Shown here piece by piece: positions 8,901 to 15,660 of a stretch of DNA of 45,495 nt. Below the pieces are notes generated by a model that ran no database searches, was not told the origin of the DNA, and worked only from the letters and a program-made list of their open reading frames with translations. A program made the translations under genes and the position numbers. Within the stretch, counting starts at the first letter, position 1. Each line of letters starts with the position of its first letter. The stretch is from Clostridiaceae bacterium AF10-41 (GTDB lineage: Bacteria > Bacillota > Clostridia > Clostridiales > Clostridiaceae): assembly GCA_027686065.1 (NCBI GenBank), contig JAQCTH010000020.1, positions 5,281-50,775 on the forward strand. Direction: 5' to 3'.

Positions 8901-9493
8901 ACTTAACAATTTATACAAAGGCAAGTTCTAAGGAATTAATTGATTTAATAGAAAAATCAAGTGAAATATTAAGAGATGAAAATATTGAACAAGCAAAAGT
9001 AGATGAATTACAACTTAATATTAATTTAGCAGTAAATAAATTAGTATTGAAGGGTGATAAAACAGAATTAAATGCAAAAATAGCTTCAGTAGAAACTTTA
9101 AATAAAGAAAAGTATACAACCTCTAGTTGGAATGTATTATCACAATCTTTAGTTAATGCAAAGGATGTAGTGGATAACCAAGATGCTGATCAAAAAGCTG
9201 TTGATGAAGCATTAGTTGCTTTAAATAATGCAATTAAAGGTTTAATCACAAAAACTGATGAAGATAATACAAACAACAATGGTGGAAACAATAATAATGG
9301 TGGAAATAATAACAATGGCGGAAGTAACAATCAAAATAATAACAATGGAAGCAATAATCAAAATGGAAAAGGTGATGATTTACCTGAAACCGGAGGAACA
9401 AACTCTTCATATGTAATAATACTAGCTATAAGTATAATGATAGCTGGAGGTATCCTTACAAATAAGAGAAAGAAAGATGCAACTAATAATTAA
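2951..9493 (+). CDS. Cell-wall-anchored GH2 beta-galactosidase with LamG and FIVAR domains
   Basis: This 2180-residue surface enzyme should hydrolyse terminal beta-galactosides outside the cell. A signal peptide ends near residue 30. GH2 sugar-binding, Ig-like and TIM-barrel domains follow, with acid/base Glu574 (IGNEMSY) and nucleophile Glu642 (VLCEYSHAMGN). A LamG/concanavalin-like domain (about 690-915) is inserted between WDWVDQ (673-678) and YGGDWGDTPND (934-944), which are nearly adjacent in LacZ. The LacZ small-chain-like domain follows (about 1110-1390), then a second LamG (about 1466-1662), six FIVAR repeats (about 1698-2101), an Asn/Gly-rich spacer, LPETGG from Leu2144, one membrane helix and a basic tail for sortase anchoring. 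Substrate could be lactose, mucin or other host glycans. The ATG follows AAGGAGG at 2938-2944. Cre-like repeats upstream suggest catabolite control. Confidence 0.93.
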   Translation: MYRKKKRIISLSVLVTLVLSILGQSIPINAAVIETVNREITPWKGEKWPELVQAEKKLGPDDKKFTHKEYMGIDYTDLNGKKVRAVDVFGINREESSTSTVAYHDVESARLGALNYEKERSNYYQLLTGENNDWDLTVVRNASEAQKFLDNGFMNSDYELNNNDGWKNVALPASWTTYGFDFPIYTNVQMPWQSKYDQNITVPKAPVNYNPVGLYRKSFVLNEDMIQDNGRVYISFQGVESAYYVYVNGKEVGYSEDSYRPHDFDITDYLNPKGEENLLAVKVHKFCDGTWMEDQDMIYDGGIFRDVYLRSNHNTHIYDYSVVTDLDENFINAELDLSLKLKNLSSESSSNYKVDVNLFDENGTNILEDDEMIIPISNIESNKSVEVKGLKTIASPKLWSAENPNLYTLVMTLKDSSGNHLESLSQQLGFREITFTSSAVNNRTDYNRVTSAYDTIRINGQPLLFKGTNRHDTDPVYGKHVPREVLEKDVELMKQFNINAIRTSHYGNDEYLYYLADKYGLYMMGETNAECHSLMNNQNEIGTYLKPLTMDRTNTSFQTLKNQTAIVMWSIGNEMSYSKNGANNLYPEMVWYFKDRDNTRPVHSEGLGSNGGVDTDSNMYPSVDTTWSRASASTKMPYVLCEYSHAMGNAVGNLKEYWDAIRSSENMIGAFVWDWVDQSRLTELPKRYSIMDQSSNSANGAVYGSGVVVNAETPSITGKAYNGYTIMESKNNSLYNSELSGANASFTFEAIVKPASTSMNSVLLSKGDNQVALKTQSAGNGLEFFVVTNGSWRSCTANFPENWVGNWHQVAGTYDGSTLKIFIDGVQVASRSEKVTVDSTDAPVAVGYDTVRSRSFDGQISMARIYKDALTVDEIKAQYNTNPTIKADSSKVLLWVDYSKDIEESSDGVWDYYASSDAHQEFYNEEANGKFYGYGGDWGDTPNDGDFCNNGLISADRDVQPELYEVKYQYQSFWFKANENEVATRKINVYNENNFKNLSEYNLNWQLLEDGQVIDSGVMGDVNVEPKETKAINIPYKMPEQIKAGAEYHLNVSVTLKEDTLWAKAGHEVSYEQFEVAANSPKVAPIISEKDIKVEEKESEFLVSGENFSFNIDKVTGLMNNYVYNEEVLIEEGPRPNFWRSPISNDNGNYDGNWKNANQNITVSSINVEKSEDGRTVITSNLVLNNAKGATEKIIYTINGTGEITVNLTVDATKTSMGRYLKVGSTMTLPENYEDVTWYGNGPIESYQDRNTSSIVGVFENTVSNFFYPFLRTQDSGNLTGVKWISVTNPEKSNALLVTGKDLLEASALHFTAQDLSNTRHPYELGSPRKETILSVDYVSQGNGNKSCGPDTLPQYRVNNDKAYNYEYTIVPYTTDKSPMELSKAWRDIKGFNEKEIAKEIKDLVVYSYSQYDNIMGLKFKYDNLSEEQKQAVGEDLKNKLVRAVEDIEAIKGEAPAYIEDKGKNKINPMIMKSANLVSDDINGIKLNGRLEFANNKGENEGDIFDSIFKGKQAFTTETWVMPTGSGKDYNMIIGKGDSSFGLRTRDGSSGKISVDIFVKSTDNRWYTKEAVIDVPSNWVGNWHQVVGSYDGSVLSVYLDGALLGTAVVSGNGILQTDQSLWLGYCPETNRTSDYQFASARVYSKALTLEEVKAQKDAFENKENEYAINPKDDSVVMWLDMKDLVVPGIDSEEANKSLLTNLYNDQKDKVKEHYTEESWNNFIEALNEAKAALDNKYIKQSKVDEAFNKLILAEGKLEYAVDKETLVGAIDIAKEKLQNQDSFTPASVENLKKAIEKAEGILNNIEATQEEVNDMVEEVLDAMINLADRADNSSLVSIISTGEALVAYKDKYTSASWDKFIVALDNAKLISENGDATENDIKKAKDELGSAMLNLVFRANKTSLETVLGVANKVLSNIDAYKPVTVEGLEDITKEAQLMITKDDANQEEVDRVTKTLLEAVSKVSIKANKEKLINIINKLEQTDLTIYTKASSKELIDLIEKSSEILRDENIEQAKVDELQLNINLAVNKLVLKGDKTELNAKIASVETLNKEKYTTSSWNVLSQSLVNAKDVVDNQDADQKAVDEALVALNNAIKGLITKTDEDNTNNNGGNNNNGGNNNNGGSNNQNNNNGSNNQNGKGDDLPETGGTNSSYVIILAISIMIAGGILTNKRKKDATNN

Positions 9494-9510
9494 GAGCATA
9501 TAATATTAAA

Positions 9511-9538
9511 GGAGAAGCTGAAAGGCTTCTTCTTTCTT
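9511..9538 (+). terminator. Probable terminator of the beta-galactosidase gene
   Basis: GGAGAAGC (9511-9518) can pair with GCTTCTTC (9525-9532) with one G-U pair, followed by TTTCTT. It is a modest hairpin with an interrupted T tract. The remaining 230 bases to prmA are AT-rich and show no coding frame. Confidence 0.55.
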
Positions 9539-9770
9539 GAATTTGAAGATAAGGTATGTAAATTTAAAAATAGAAATATATTTGAATTTATTATATTATA
9601 GATATAATGGCTATTTATTATAAATTCTATATCTATAATTTATACAATTGAAAATAATATAAATATATGCAAAGATAAATAGATTTTGATTAAATAAAAT
9701 ATTTACTATTGTAGTGAAGACGTGTAAAATAATAAATTAGTCAAAGTATGTTAGAAAGGACTGAATTTAA

Positions 9771-10712
9771 ATGCAAGGAACTTGGATAGAAGTTAGAGTT
9801 ATAACTAAAAGTGAAGCACTAGAACCTGTTTCAGGAATATTTTATGGATTAGATTGCAAGGGGGTTGCAATTGAAGACCCAAATGACATATTAGAAAGAG
9901 AACAAGGTCCATTAACTTGGGATTTTGCAGATATAAACGTATTAGAGCATAAAGGTAAAGTAGCAGTTGTTAAAGCTTATTTTTCAGAGGAAGATAATAT
10001 AAATGAAATATTAACGTACATAAATGAAAAAATGGATGAACTTAAAGAGCTTGGAATTGATACAGGATTAGCTAAAGTAGAAAGTGAAAAAATGTTTGAA
10101 GAAGATTGGGCTAATAACTGGAAAAAGTATTATAAACCAACTAAAGTAGGGCAAAAAATAGTTGTGAAACCTATATGGGAAGAATACCAAGAGCAAGGAG
10201 ACGAAAAAGTAATAGAACTTGATCCGGGTATGGCATTTGGAACAGGAACACATGAAACAACAAGAATGTGTATTCAATCATTAGAAGAGTATGTAAAAGC
10301 TGATAGCACTGTTTTTGACGTTGGATGTGGCTCAGGGATACTTGCTATAGCTGCAGCTAAACTTGGGGCTAAAATGGCAGTAGGGGTTGATTTAGATCCA
10401 GTTGCTGTTGAGTCTGCAAAAGAAAATGTTGGATATAACAATTTAGATAATATACAAATACTTTATGGTAATTTAGTAGAAGTAATTGATGGAAAAGCAG
10501 ATATAGTAGTTGCTAATATAATAGCAGAAGTTATATGCATTTTAACAGAAGATGTAAAAAGAGTTTTAAAAGATAATGGATACTTTATTACTTCAGGAAT
10601 AATACATGACAGAGTAGAGATGGTTACTAAAAAGCTTGAAGAAACTGGTTTTGAAGTAATAGAAATAAATAAAGATGGGGAATGGAACTGTATAGTTGCA
10701 AAAGTAAGATAA
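9771..10712 (+). CDS. prmA: Ribosomal protein L11 methyltransferase
   Basis: This 313-residue class I SAM methyltransferase trimethylates lysines and the N terminus of ribosomal protein L11. An N-terminal substrate-recognition domain (about 1-110) is followed by the Rossmann domain, with the PrmA signature [14 protein letters not shown] at 151-164, the SAM loop DVGCGSG at 183-189, and NIIAEVI in place of the common NPP-like catalytic loop, as in PrmA proteins. AGAAAGGA precedes the ATG. It leads a tight run with rsmE (19-base gap) and mtaB. In many Firmicutes dnaJ lies directly upstream; here the beta-galactosidase gene does. Confidence 0.95.
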   Translation: MQGTWIEVRVITKSEALEPVSGIFYGLDCKGVAIEDPNDILEREQGPLTWDFADINVLEHKGKVAVVKAYFSEEDNINEILTYINEKMDELKELGIDTGLAKVESEKMFEEDWANNWKKYYKPTKVGQKIVVKPIWEEYQEQGDEKVIELDPGMAFGTGTHETTRMCIQSLEEYVKADSTVFDVGCGSGILAIAAAKLGAKMAVGVDLDPVAVESAKENVGYNNLDNIQILYGNLVEVIDGKADIVVANIIAEVICILTEDVKRVLKDNGYFITSGIIHDRVEMVTKKLEETGFEVIEINKDGEWNCIVAKVR

Positions 10713-10731
10713 GTTTTAAGGAGAATGAACA

Positions 10732-11484
10732 ATGCATAAATTTTTTACTCCTAAAGAAAATTTTATAGAAAATAAAGCAAAAATATTAGGTGATGATGTA
10801 AAACATTTATATAAAGTATTAAGGCTAAATGAAGGGGATAAAATAGTTTTAAATAATTGTGATGGAGAAGAATTCACAGGTATTATATCAACAATAACTA
10901 AACAAGAAGTCATTGTTGATATAATAGAAAAACTTCAAATAAATAACGAAAGTAATGTGAAGATATATTTGTTTCAAGGATTGCCAAAAGCACAAAAGAT
11001 GGACTTAATAGTGCAAAAAGGTACTGAACTTGGAATTGCTGAGTTTATACCAACTTTAACAGATAGAGTTGATATAAAGTTAAAAGGTGATTTTAAAAAG
11101 CTAGATAGGCTTAATAGAATAGCTTTAGAAGCAGCTAAACAAAGCAAGAGAAGCTTAATACCAAATGTAGTAGATCCAATGAGCTTTGATGAAGTTCTAA
11201 TTAAAATGAAGAGTTTAGATATAGTTATAGTTCCATATGAAAATGCAGAAAATTTTGGAATTAAAACTTTATTTAGTAATACTGATATTGATAAATCTAA
11301 AATCAAAACTGTGGGGATACTAGTTGGTCCAGAAGGTGGTTTTGAATTAGATGAAATAAATAAACTACAAGAAAATGGAGCTTATATAATAACTTTGGGA
11401 AGTAGAATACTTAGAACAGAGACAGCAGGTTTTGTAGCTACTTCTTTAATTCAGTATGAGCTAGGAGATTTAGGAGGAAATTAA
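10732..11484 (+). CDS. rsmE: 16S rRNA (uracil-1498-N3)-methyltransferase
   Basis: RsmE methylates N3 of U1498 in 16S rRNA of the 30S subunit, using SAM. The 250-residue protein has the N-terminal PUA-like RNA-binding domain (about 1-70) and a C-terminal SPOUT knot with VGPEGGF (about 193-199) and LGSRILRTETAG (about 218-229), both signature segments. AAGGAG lies just before the ATG. It is cotranscribed with prmA upstream and mtaB two bases downstream. Confidence 0.95.
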   Translation: MHKFFTPKENFIENKAKILGDDVKHLYKVLRLNEGDKIVLNNCDGEEFTGIISTITKQEVIVDIIEKLQINNESNVKIYLFQGLPKAQKMDLIVQKGTELGIAEFIPTLTDRVDIKLKGDFKKLDRLNRIALEAAKQSKRSLIPNVVDPMSFDEVLIKMKSLDIVIVPYENAENFGIKTLFSNTDIDKSKIKTVGILVGPEGGFELDEINKLQENGAYIITLGSRILRTETAGFVATSLIQYELGDLGGN

Positions 11485-11486
11485 TA

Positions 11487-12791
11487 ATGAAAGTTGCATT
11501 TTCTACATTGGGATGTAGAGTTAATGTATATGAATCAGAAGCAATGGCTGAAAAGTTCATAAGAGAAGGTTATGAAGTTGTAGATGCTAGTGAGGCAGCT
11601 GATGTATATGTAATAAATACTTGTACTGTTACTAATATGGGTGACAAAAAATCAAGACAAATAATAAGTAGAGCAAGAAGATTAAATGAAAAATCTATAA
11701 TAGCAGTTGTTGGATGTTATTCGCAAATAGCACCAAAAGAAGTTTCAGAAATACCGGGAGTAGATGTAGTTCTTGGTACAAGAAACAAAGGTGATGTTGT
11801 GTACTATGTAAATAAGGCTAAAGACGAAGGGAAGTCACAAGTTCATGTTGAAGGAGTACTTAAGAATAAAAAGTTTGAAGAACTTAACATAGAAGAGTAC
11901 CAAGATAAGACAAGAGCATTCTTAAAAATACAAGATGGGTGTAATAGGTTTTGTACATATTGTATAATTCCATATTCAAGGGGATCAGTATGTTCAAAAG
12001 ACCCTAAAAAGGTATTGGAAGAAGTTAATAAATTAGCAGAACATGGTTTTAAAGAAATAATTTTATCAGGAATACACACTGCTTCTTATGGATTGGATTT
12101 AGAAGGAAATGTTAATTTAATAGATATAATAGAAGAAATAGAAAAAGTTGAAGGAATAGAAAGAATAAGAATAGGATCAATTGAACCTGCATTCTTTACT
12201 CCTGAAGTTATAGAAAAAATAAAGAGATTTAAAAAGTTATGTCCACATTTCCATTTATCATTACAAAGTGGATGTGATGCTACACTTAAGAGAATGAATA
12301 GAAGATATACAGCACAAGAATATGCGGATTCAGTAGAATTGTTAAGAGAAACTATGCCAGATGTTTCTATAACTACAGACGTTATAGTAGGTTTTCCAGG
12401 CGAGACAGAAGAAGAGTTCGATGAAACATATGAGTTCTTAAAAAATATTAAACTTACTAAAACTCATGTATTTAAATATAGTCCAAGAAAAGGAACTAAG
12501 GCTTCAGATATGCAAGATCAAATTGATGGAAGCATAAAGGAAAAAAGAAGTAAGCTATTAATTGAGTTAAGCAATAAAAATGAACAAGAATTTATAGGGA
12601 AATTTATAGGTACAGAAATGGATGTACTTATAGAAACAGAGGCTAAAGGACAAGAGGGGATGTATGAAGGATATACAAGGAATTATATAAAAGTTCATGT
12701 TCCCTGCTCCTGCACAGACGTTACTGGTAAAATAGTTGATATAGAAATAACAAAAGTAGAAAATGAATATGGAATAGCAAAACTTTTATAA
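11487..12791 (+). CDS. mtaB: tRNA t6A37 methylthiotransferase
   Basis: MtaB adds a methylthio group to t6A at position 37 of tRNAs reading ANN codons, giving ms2t6A. The 434-residue radical-SAM enzyme has the N-terminal MTTase cluster cysteines Cys10, Cys46 and Cys77, the radical-SAM motif Cys152-x3-Cys156-x2-Cys159 (DGCNRFCTYC), and a C-terminal TRAM RNA-binding domain from about residue 370. The start overlaps the AGGAGG at the end of rsmE, so the three genes are translationally close. Near the C terminus the codons for HVPCSCTD contain TGTTCCCTGCTCCTGCAC, similar to the intergenic repeat at the window's left end, so part of the tail may derive from it. Confidence 0.95.
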   Translation: MKVAFSTLGCRVNVYESEAMAEKFIREGYEVVDASEAADVYVINTCTVTNMGDKKSRQIISRARRLNEKSIIAVVGCYSQIAPKEVSEIPGVDVVLGTRNKGDVVYYVNKAKDEGKSQVHVEGVLKNKKFEELNIEEYQDKTRAFLKIQDGCNRFCTYCIIPYSRGSVCSKDPKKVLEEVNKLAEHGFKEIILSGIHTASYGLDLEGNVNLIDIIEEIEKVEGIERIRIGSIEPAFFTPEVIEKIKRFKKLCPHFHLSLQSGCDATLKRMNRRYTAQEYADSVELLRETMPDVSITTDVIVGFPGETEEEFDETYEFLKNIKLTKTHVFKYSPRKGTKASDMQDQIDGSIKEKRSKLLIELSNKNEQEFIGKFIGTEMDVLIETEAKGQEGMYEGYTRNYIKVHVPCSCTDVTGKIVDIEITKVENEYGIAKLL

Positions 12792-12801
12792 AAATTATTC
12801 A

Positions 12802-12815
12802 GTGAACTGTGAGCT
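12802..12815 (+). repeat. Second copy of the GTGAACTGTGAGCT repeat
   Basis: The 14 bases are identical to 201-214 near the left end of the window. The copy lies 10 bases after the mtaB stop and is followed by TAGAAATTTTGTTTTGAAAA rather than the GCTTCGC hairpin, so it is partial. Confidence 0.55.
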
Positions 12816-12974
12816 AGAAATTTTGTTTTGAAAAATGAAACAATAGACTATATTAATTACTTGATATATTATATAATAATAAAATATTAATAATATTTAA
12901 AAATAATTGTAAGATAATAAAAAACAAAGTTATTACTTAACGACTATTATCAATTAAAGGAACGGGGTGAATTT

Positions 12975-13316
12975 ATGGATTGTATTTTTTGTAAAATAGC
13001 AAATGGTGAAATACCAAGTAAAAAAATATATGAGGATGAAAAGGTAATCGCGTTTCATGATATTAGTCCTGAAGCTCCTATTCATTTTCTAGTTATACCT
13101 AAGGATCATATACAAAGTGTAAATGAAATAAGTGAAGAAAATGCAAATATTATTTCACATATTTTCTTAGTTATTAATAAACTAGTAAGAGAGTTAAATA
13201 TTGATAAAACTGGATATAGAGTAGTAAATAACTGTGGAAAAGATGGTGGGCAAAGTGTAAATCATATGCATTTTCATGTCTTAGGGCAAAGAGAATTAAA
13301 ATGGCCACCAGGTTAA
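12975..13316 (+). CDS. HIT family protein (HinT-like nucleotide hydrolase)
   Basis: This 113-residue histidine-triad protein is of the HinT branch, which hydrolyses purine nucleoside phosphoramidates and acyl-adenylates. The triad HMHFH places His97, His99 and His101 at the active site; Cys3, Cys6 and His45 with His97 could form the zinc site seen in many bacterial members. Length matches the family. A GGAACGGGGTG stretch serves as ribosome site before the ATG at 12975. It sits between mtaB and rpsU, with rpsU having its own promoter. The physiological substrate is not known from sequence. Confidence 0.92.
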   Translation: MDCIFCKIANGEIPSKKIYEDEKVIAFHDISPEAPIHFLVIPKDHIQSVNEISEENANIISHIFLVINKLVRELNIDKTGYRVVNNCGKDGGQSVNHMHFHVLGQRELKWPPG

Positions 13317-13333
13317 AGTTTTTTATCTAGATG

Positions 13334-13362
13334 TTGACTTTAAGGTATGCCTATTGTATAAT
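13334..13362 (+). promoter_or_regulatory. Sigma-A promoter of rpsU
   Basis: TTGACT (13334-13339), a 17-base spacer and TATAAT (13357-13362) form a near-consensus promoter. Downstream, a leader hairpin TAGCT...AGCTA (13385-13414) with an inner AAATTAATTAATTT palindrome ends just before the ribosome site, so it may influence rpsU translation. Confidence 0.85.
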
Positions 13363-13433
13363 ATAGCGTGTGTTATTAAGCCCGTAGCTGAGTTAAATTA
13401 ATTAATTTGAGCTAGCGGAGGGAGGGATAATAG

Positions 13434-13610
13434 ATGTCAGAAATAAAAGTTGGAGAAAATGAAACACTTGAAAGTGCATTAAGAAGATTTAAGAGAAAAT
13501 GTGCTAGAGCTGGAGTTCTTTCAGAAGTTAGGAAGAGAGAACACTATGAAAAGCCAAGCGTGAAGAGAAAGAAAAAATCAGAAGCTGCTAGAAAGAGAAA
13601 GTTCAAGTAG
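13434..13610 (+). CDS. rpsU: 30S ribosomal protein S21
   Basis: This 58-residue basic protein is S21 (bS21), a small-subunit protein near the anti-Shine-Dalgarno helix. It begins [19 protein letters not shown] and ends with a lysine/arginine-rich tail ([15 protein letters not shown]), as in Firmicutes S21. GGAGGGAGGG at 13417-13426 precedes the ATG. It is transcribed from its own strong promoter. The GatB/YqeY gene that often follows rpsU is absent; a non-coding stretch of about 600 bases lies downstream. Confidence 0.97.
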   Translation: MSEIKVGENETLESALRRFKRKCARAGVLSEVRKREHYEKPSVKRKKKSEAARKRKFK

Positions 13611-13789
13611 GAACTATTTTGATTTAAGATTTCAATAGAACTTAATTATTTAAGCTATTATTGGAGAATATACTTATCCAATACTTTAAATATATTATTT
13701 TATAATATATTTAGTTGAGGAATATAGTTTTATATTTTATCAAAAATAAGTGTAAGTATTATTATACTTGAATTTAAAGGGGAATAAAC

Positions 13790-14028
13790 AGGATTTAATT
13801 AATCGGATTTTCTGAAGAAATAGATCTTGTTAAAGTACCTTCCTCAGCAGTTAAACAAAGAAAAATAAAATTGTTAAATGAACGGCTACACCATCGGTGT
13901 TAATAACATTGGATATATATCTAGGCTTTAATAAGCTTAGTATAGGCAGTTAAAGTCAATTTATAATAAGAATATTAACTAATAAATAAAAGCAAAGGAA
14001 ATTTAATTTCCTTTGCTTTTTTTCTTTT
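13790..14028 (+). ncRNA. Candidate structured non-coding RNA between rpsU and yqfC
   Basis: About 230 bases with no coding frame but with higher GC and more structure than other gaps here, ending at a strong terminator. Visible elements are a TTTCT-GA-AGAAA hairpin (about 13808-13820), ACACC-ATC-GGTGT (13888-13900) inside an outer TGTTA/TAACA pair (13872-13876 with 13904-13908), CTAGGCT/AGCTTAG (13921-13940), and a repeated GCAGTTAAA (13847-13855 and 13946-13954). A weak TATTAT at 13757-13762 could be a -10 box. It may belong to a known clostridial class such as raiA or 6S RNA; I cannot assign it by eye. Boundaries are approximate at the 5' end. Confidence 0.6.
13988..14028 (+). terminator. 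Strong terminator ending the candidate RNA
   Basis: A perfect 15-bp stem, AAAAGCAAAGGAAAT (13988-14002) with ATTTCCTTTGCTTTT (14006-14020), has a three-base loop and is followed by TTTCTTTTT. No gene lies immediately upstream, which supports an RNA transcript ending here. Confidence 0.93.
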
Positions 14029-14121
14029 TAAATTTTATTTGATAAGAAATATTAATATAGTCTTACTAAACATCGATTATTTATGTGTAATTTTCTTAAG
14101 ATTTTTATCATAAAGTACTAT

Positions 14122-14192
14122 TAGGCACAATCAAATAAATAATAGATCGATATGTTAACATATTTAGTTTATTATTTATCTTCATGTGCCTT
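14122..14192 (+). other. Long leader hairpin upstream of yqfC
   Basis: TAGGCACA and TAAATAATA on the left pair with TATTATTTA and TGTGCCTTA on the right around the central perfect palindrome ATATGTTAACATAT (14150-14163). The 71-base symmetric structure ends about 15 bases before the yqfC ribosome site. It lacks a T tract, so it is not a plain terminator; it could be an operator or translation-control hairpin. Confidence 0.5.
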
Positions 14193-14217
14193 AGGAAAAA
14201 TATAAGGAGAGAAGATT

Positions 14218-14496
14218 ATGCAAGGAAAAATAGAAAGAAGTAGAGAGATTATAGCAGAAAAATTAGACTTACCTAAAGATATAGTATTAAACGTTCCTAA
14301 AATAACCATTATAGGGAATGATGAAATAACAATAGAAAATCATAAAGGAATAGTATTGTTTGATAGAAATAGTATAAAGGTAAATACTAAAGTAAAAGTT
14401 ATTAATATAGAAGGAGAAAACTTTGAAATATTGTATATTGGAGATTCAACAATAACCATTAGTGGAAAATTTAAATCAATTTCATATGAGGTGTAA
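14218..14496 (+). CDS. yqfC: Sporulation protein YqfC
   Basis: This 92-residue protein matches the YqfC family, conserved in endospore formers and expressed in the mother cell under sigma-E in Bacillus subtilis. The family features are the N-terminal LDLPKDIVLNVPKI segment and a beta-rich body with ENHKGIVLFD. No enzymatic motif is visible. AAGGAGAG precedes the ATG. The stop codon is one base before the yqfD start, so the pair is co-translated, as in other spore formers. Its molecular role is not established. Confidence 0.9.
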   Translation: MQGKIERSREIIAEKLDLPKDIVLNVPKITIIGNDEITIENHKGIVLFDRNSIKVNTKVKVINIEGENFEILYIGDSTITISGKFKSISYEV

Positions 14497-14497
14497 T

Positions 14498-15637
14498 ATG
14501 GCAACAGGAGTTTTTGAAAGTGGGAAAATAGTAGTAGAAGTTAACATATTAAAACCAGAAAGACTTTTAAACATATTATGGAATAAAAATGTAAATGTTA
14601 TAAATATAAAAAGAGTAGATATAGCAACAATAAGAATATCAATAGATTACAATGACTATGATATATTGGTAGAAGCAGTTAGAAATCTAAATGGAAAAAG
14701 TAAAATTGTTTCTAAAACAGGGATATTATTTATCGTAGGAAAGCTAAAAAGTAAATTATTCTTAGCTATAGGAGGAGTGCTATTTTTAACTATATTATTA
14801 TATTTATCTACTTATGTATGGAGCATAGAAATTAATACTAAAAAGAATGTTTCCCCATATGAATTAAGACAACAATTATATAGTATAGGTATAAAACCAG
14901 GAATAAGTAAAGATGAAATAGATGTAAAAGATATTGAAAAACAGTTAGAAAATATGAACTCAGAAATATTATGGTTAAGGGCAAGAGTAGAAGGATCAAC
15001 TTTAAAGATATTTATTGAAGAAAAAGTTAATCCGCCGGAGATTAAAGAAGGTAAATATGGAAACTTAGTTGCTAAAATGGATGGAGAAGTTAGTAGAGTA
15101 TATGCTTTTTCAGGAAGATCGTCAGTTCATATTGGAGATATGATAAAGGCAGGGGATATAGTTATTGAAGGTATCAATGGTAAGGAAGAAGATCCTTATG
15201 AAGTAGTACCAGATGGGGTAGTTATGGCAAACACTTTTTATGAAAAGAGTATGACAACTAAAATAGAGGGAACAGAACTGAAAAGAAGTGGAGAAAAAGA
15301 TAGCGATATATATATAAAAATATTGGGAAAGAAAATTTATCTTAAAAAAGCTATAAAAGGATTTAAAGATTATGATAAAATAGAAGAGAGTGGAAAAATA
15401 ATAAATAAAGTAAATTACTTTGAAAAGAAGGAATATCCAGTTCAACTATCTAAAGAAGAAGCTATAGATAAAGCTGTAAAAGAATTAGAGGAATCGTTAT
15501 ATAGTAATTTAACTAGAGAGGCTAAGATAATTGATAGAATAATAAATACTAGTGATAGTTCGGATGGGAATATACTGGTTAATGTAGTATTTGTGGTAGA
15601 ACAAAATATTGTAAATAATGAACCTGTAGATTATTGA
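14498..15637 (+). CDS. yqfD: Sporulation protein YqfD (stage IV family)
   Basis: This 379-residue protein belongs to the YqfD family, required for efficient sporulation and made in the mother cell. Residues 1-80 form a soluble domain, one membrane helix follows (about 84-108), and the remainder is a large domain predicted outside the cytoplasm (in the intermembrane space in the forespore setting). The ATG at 14498 is preferred over an upstream GTG at 14462 because GAGGTG sits six bases before it and the upstream option would overlap yqfC. In many relatives phoH follows; here pgpH follows after a 23-base gap. Confidence 0.92.
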   Translation: MATGVFESGKIVVEVNILKPERLLNILWNKNVNVINIKRVDIATIRISIDYNDYDILVEAVRNLNGKSKIVSKTGILFIVGKLKSKLFLAIGGVLFLTILLYLSTYVWSIEINTKKNVSPYELRQQLYSIGIKPGISKDEIDVKDIEKQLENMNSEILWLRARVEGSTLKIFIEEKVNPPEIKEGKYGNLVAKMDGEVSRVYAFSGRSSVHIGDMIKAGDIVIEGINGKEEDPYEVVPDGVVMANTFYEKSMTTKIEGTELKRSGEKDSDIYIKILGKKIYLKKAIKGFKDYDKIEESGKIINKVNYFEKKEYPVQLSKEEAIDKAVKELEESLYSNLTREAKIIDRIINTSDSSDGNILVNVVFVVEQNIVNNEPVDY

Positions 15638-15660
15638 AAAACTATTTAGATTAGAGGGTG

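Noticed and set aside
9281..9360. Repetitive GGAAACAATAATAATGG-like DNA near the end of the beta-galactosidase gene
   Set aside because: It looks like a tandem repeat or CRISPR-like pattern at first but simply encodes the Asn/Gly-rich wall spacer; no spacers are present.
10974..11306. 110-codon minus-strand frame inside rsmE
   Set aside because: It is wholly antisense to a well-conserved gene, has no ribosome site and no recognisable domain.
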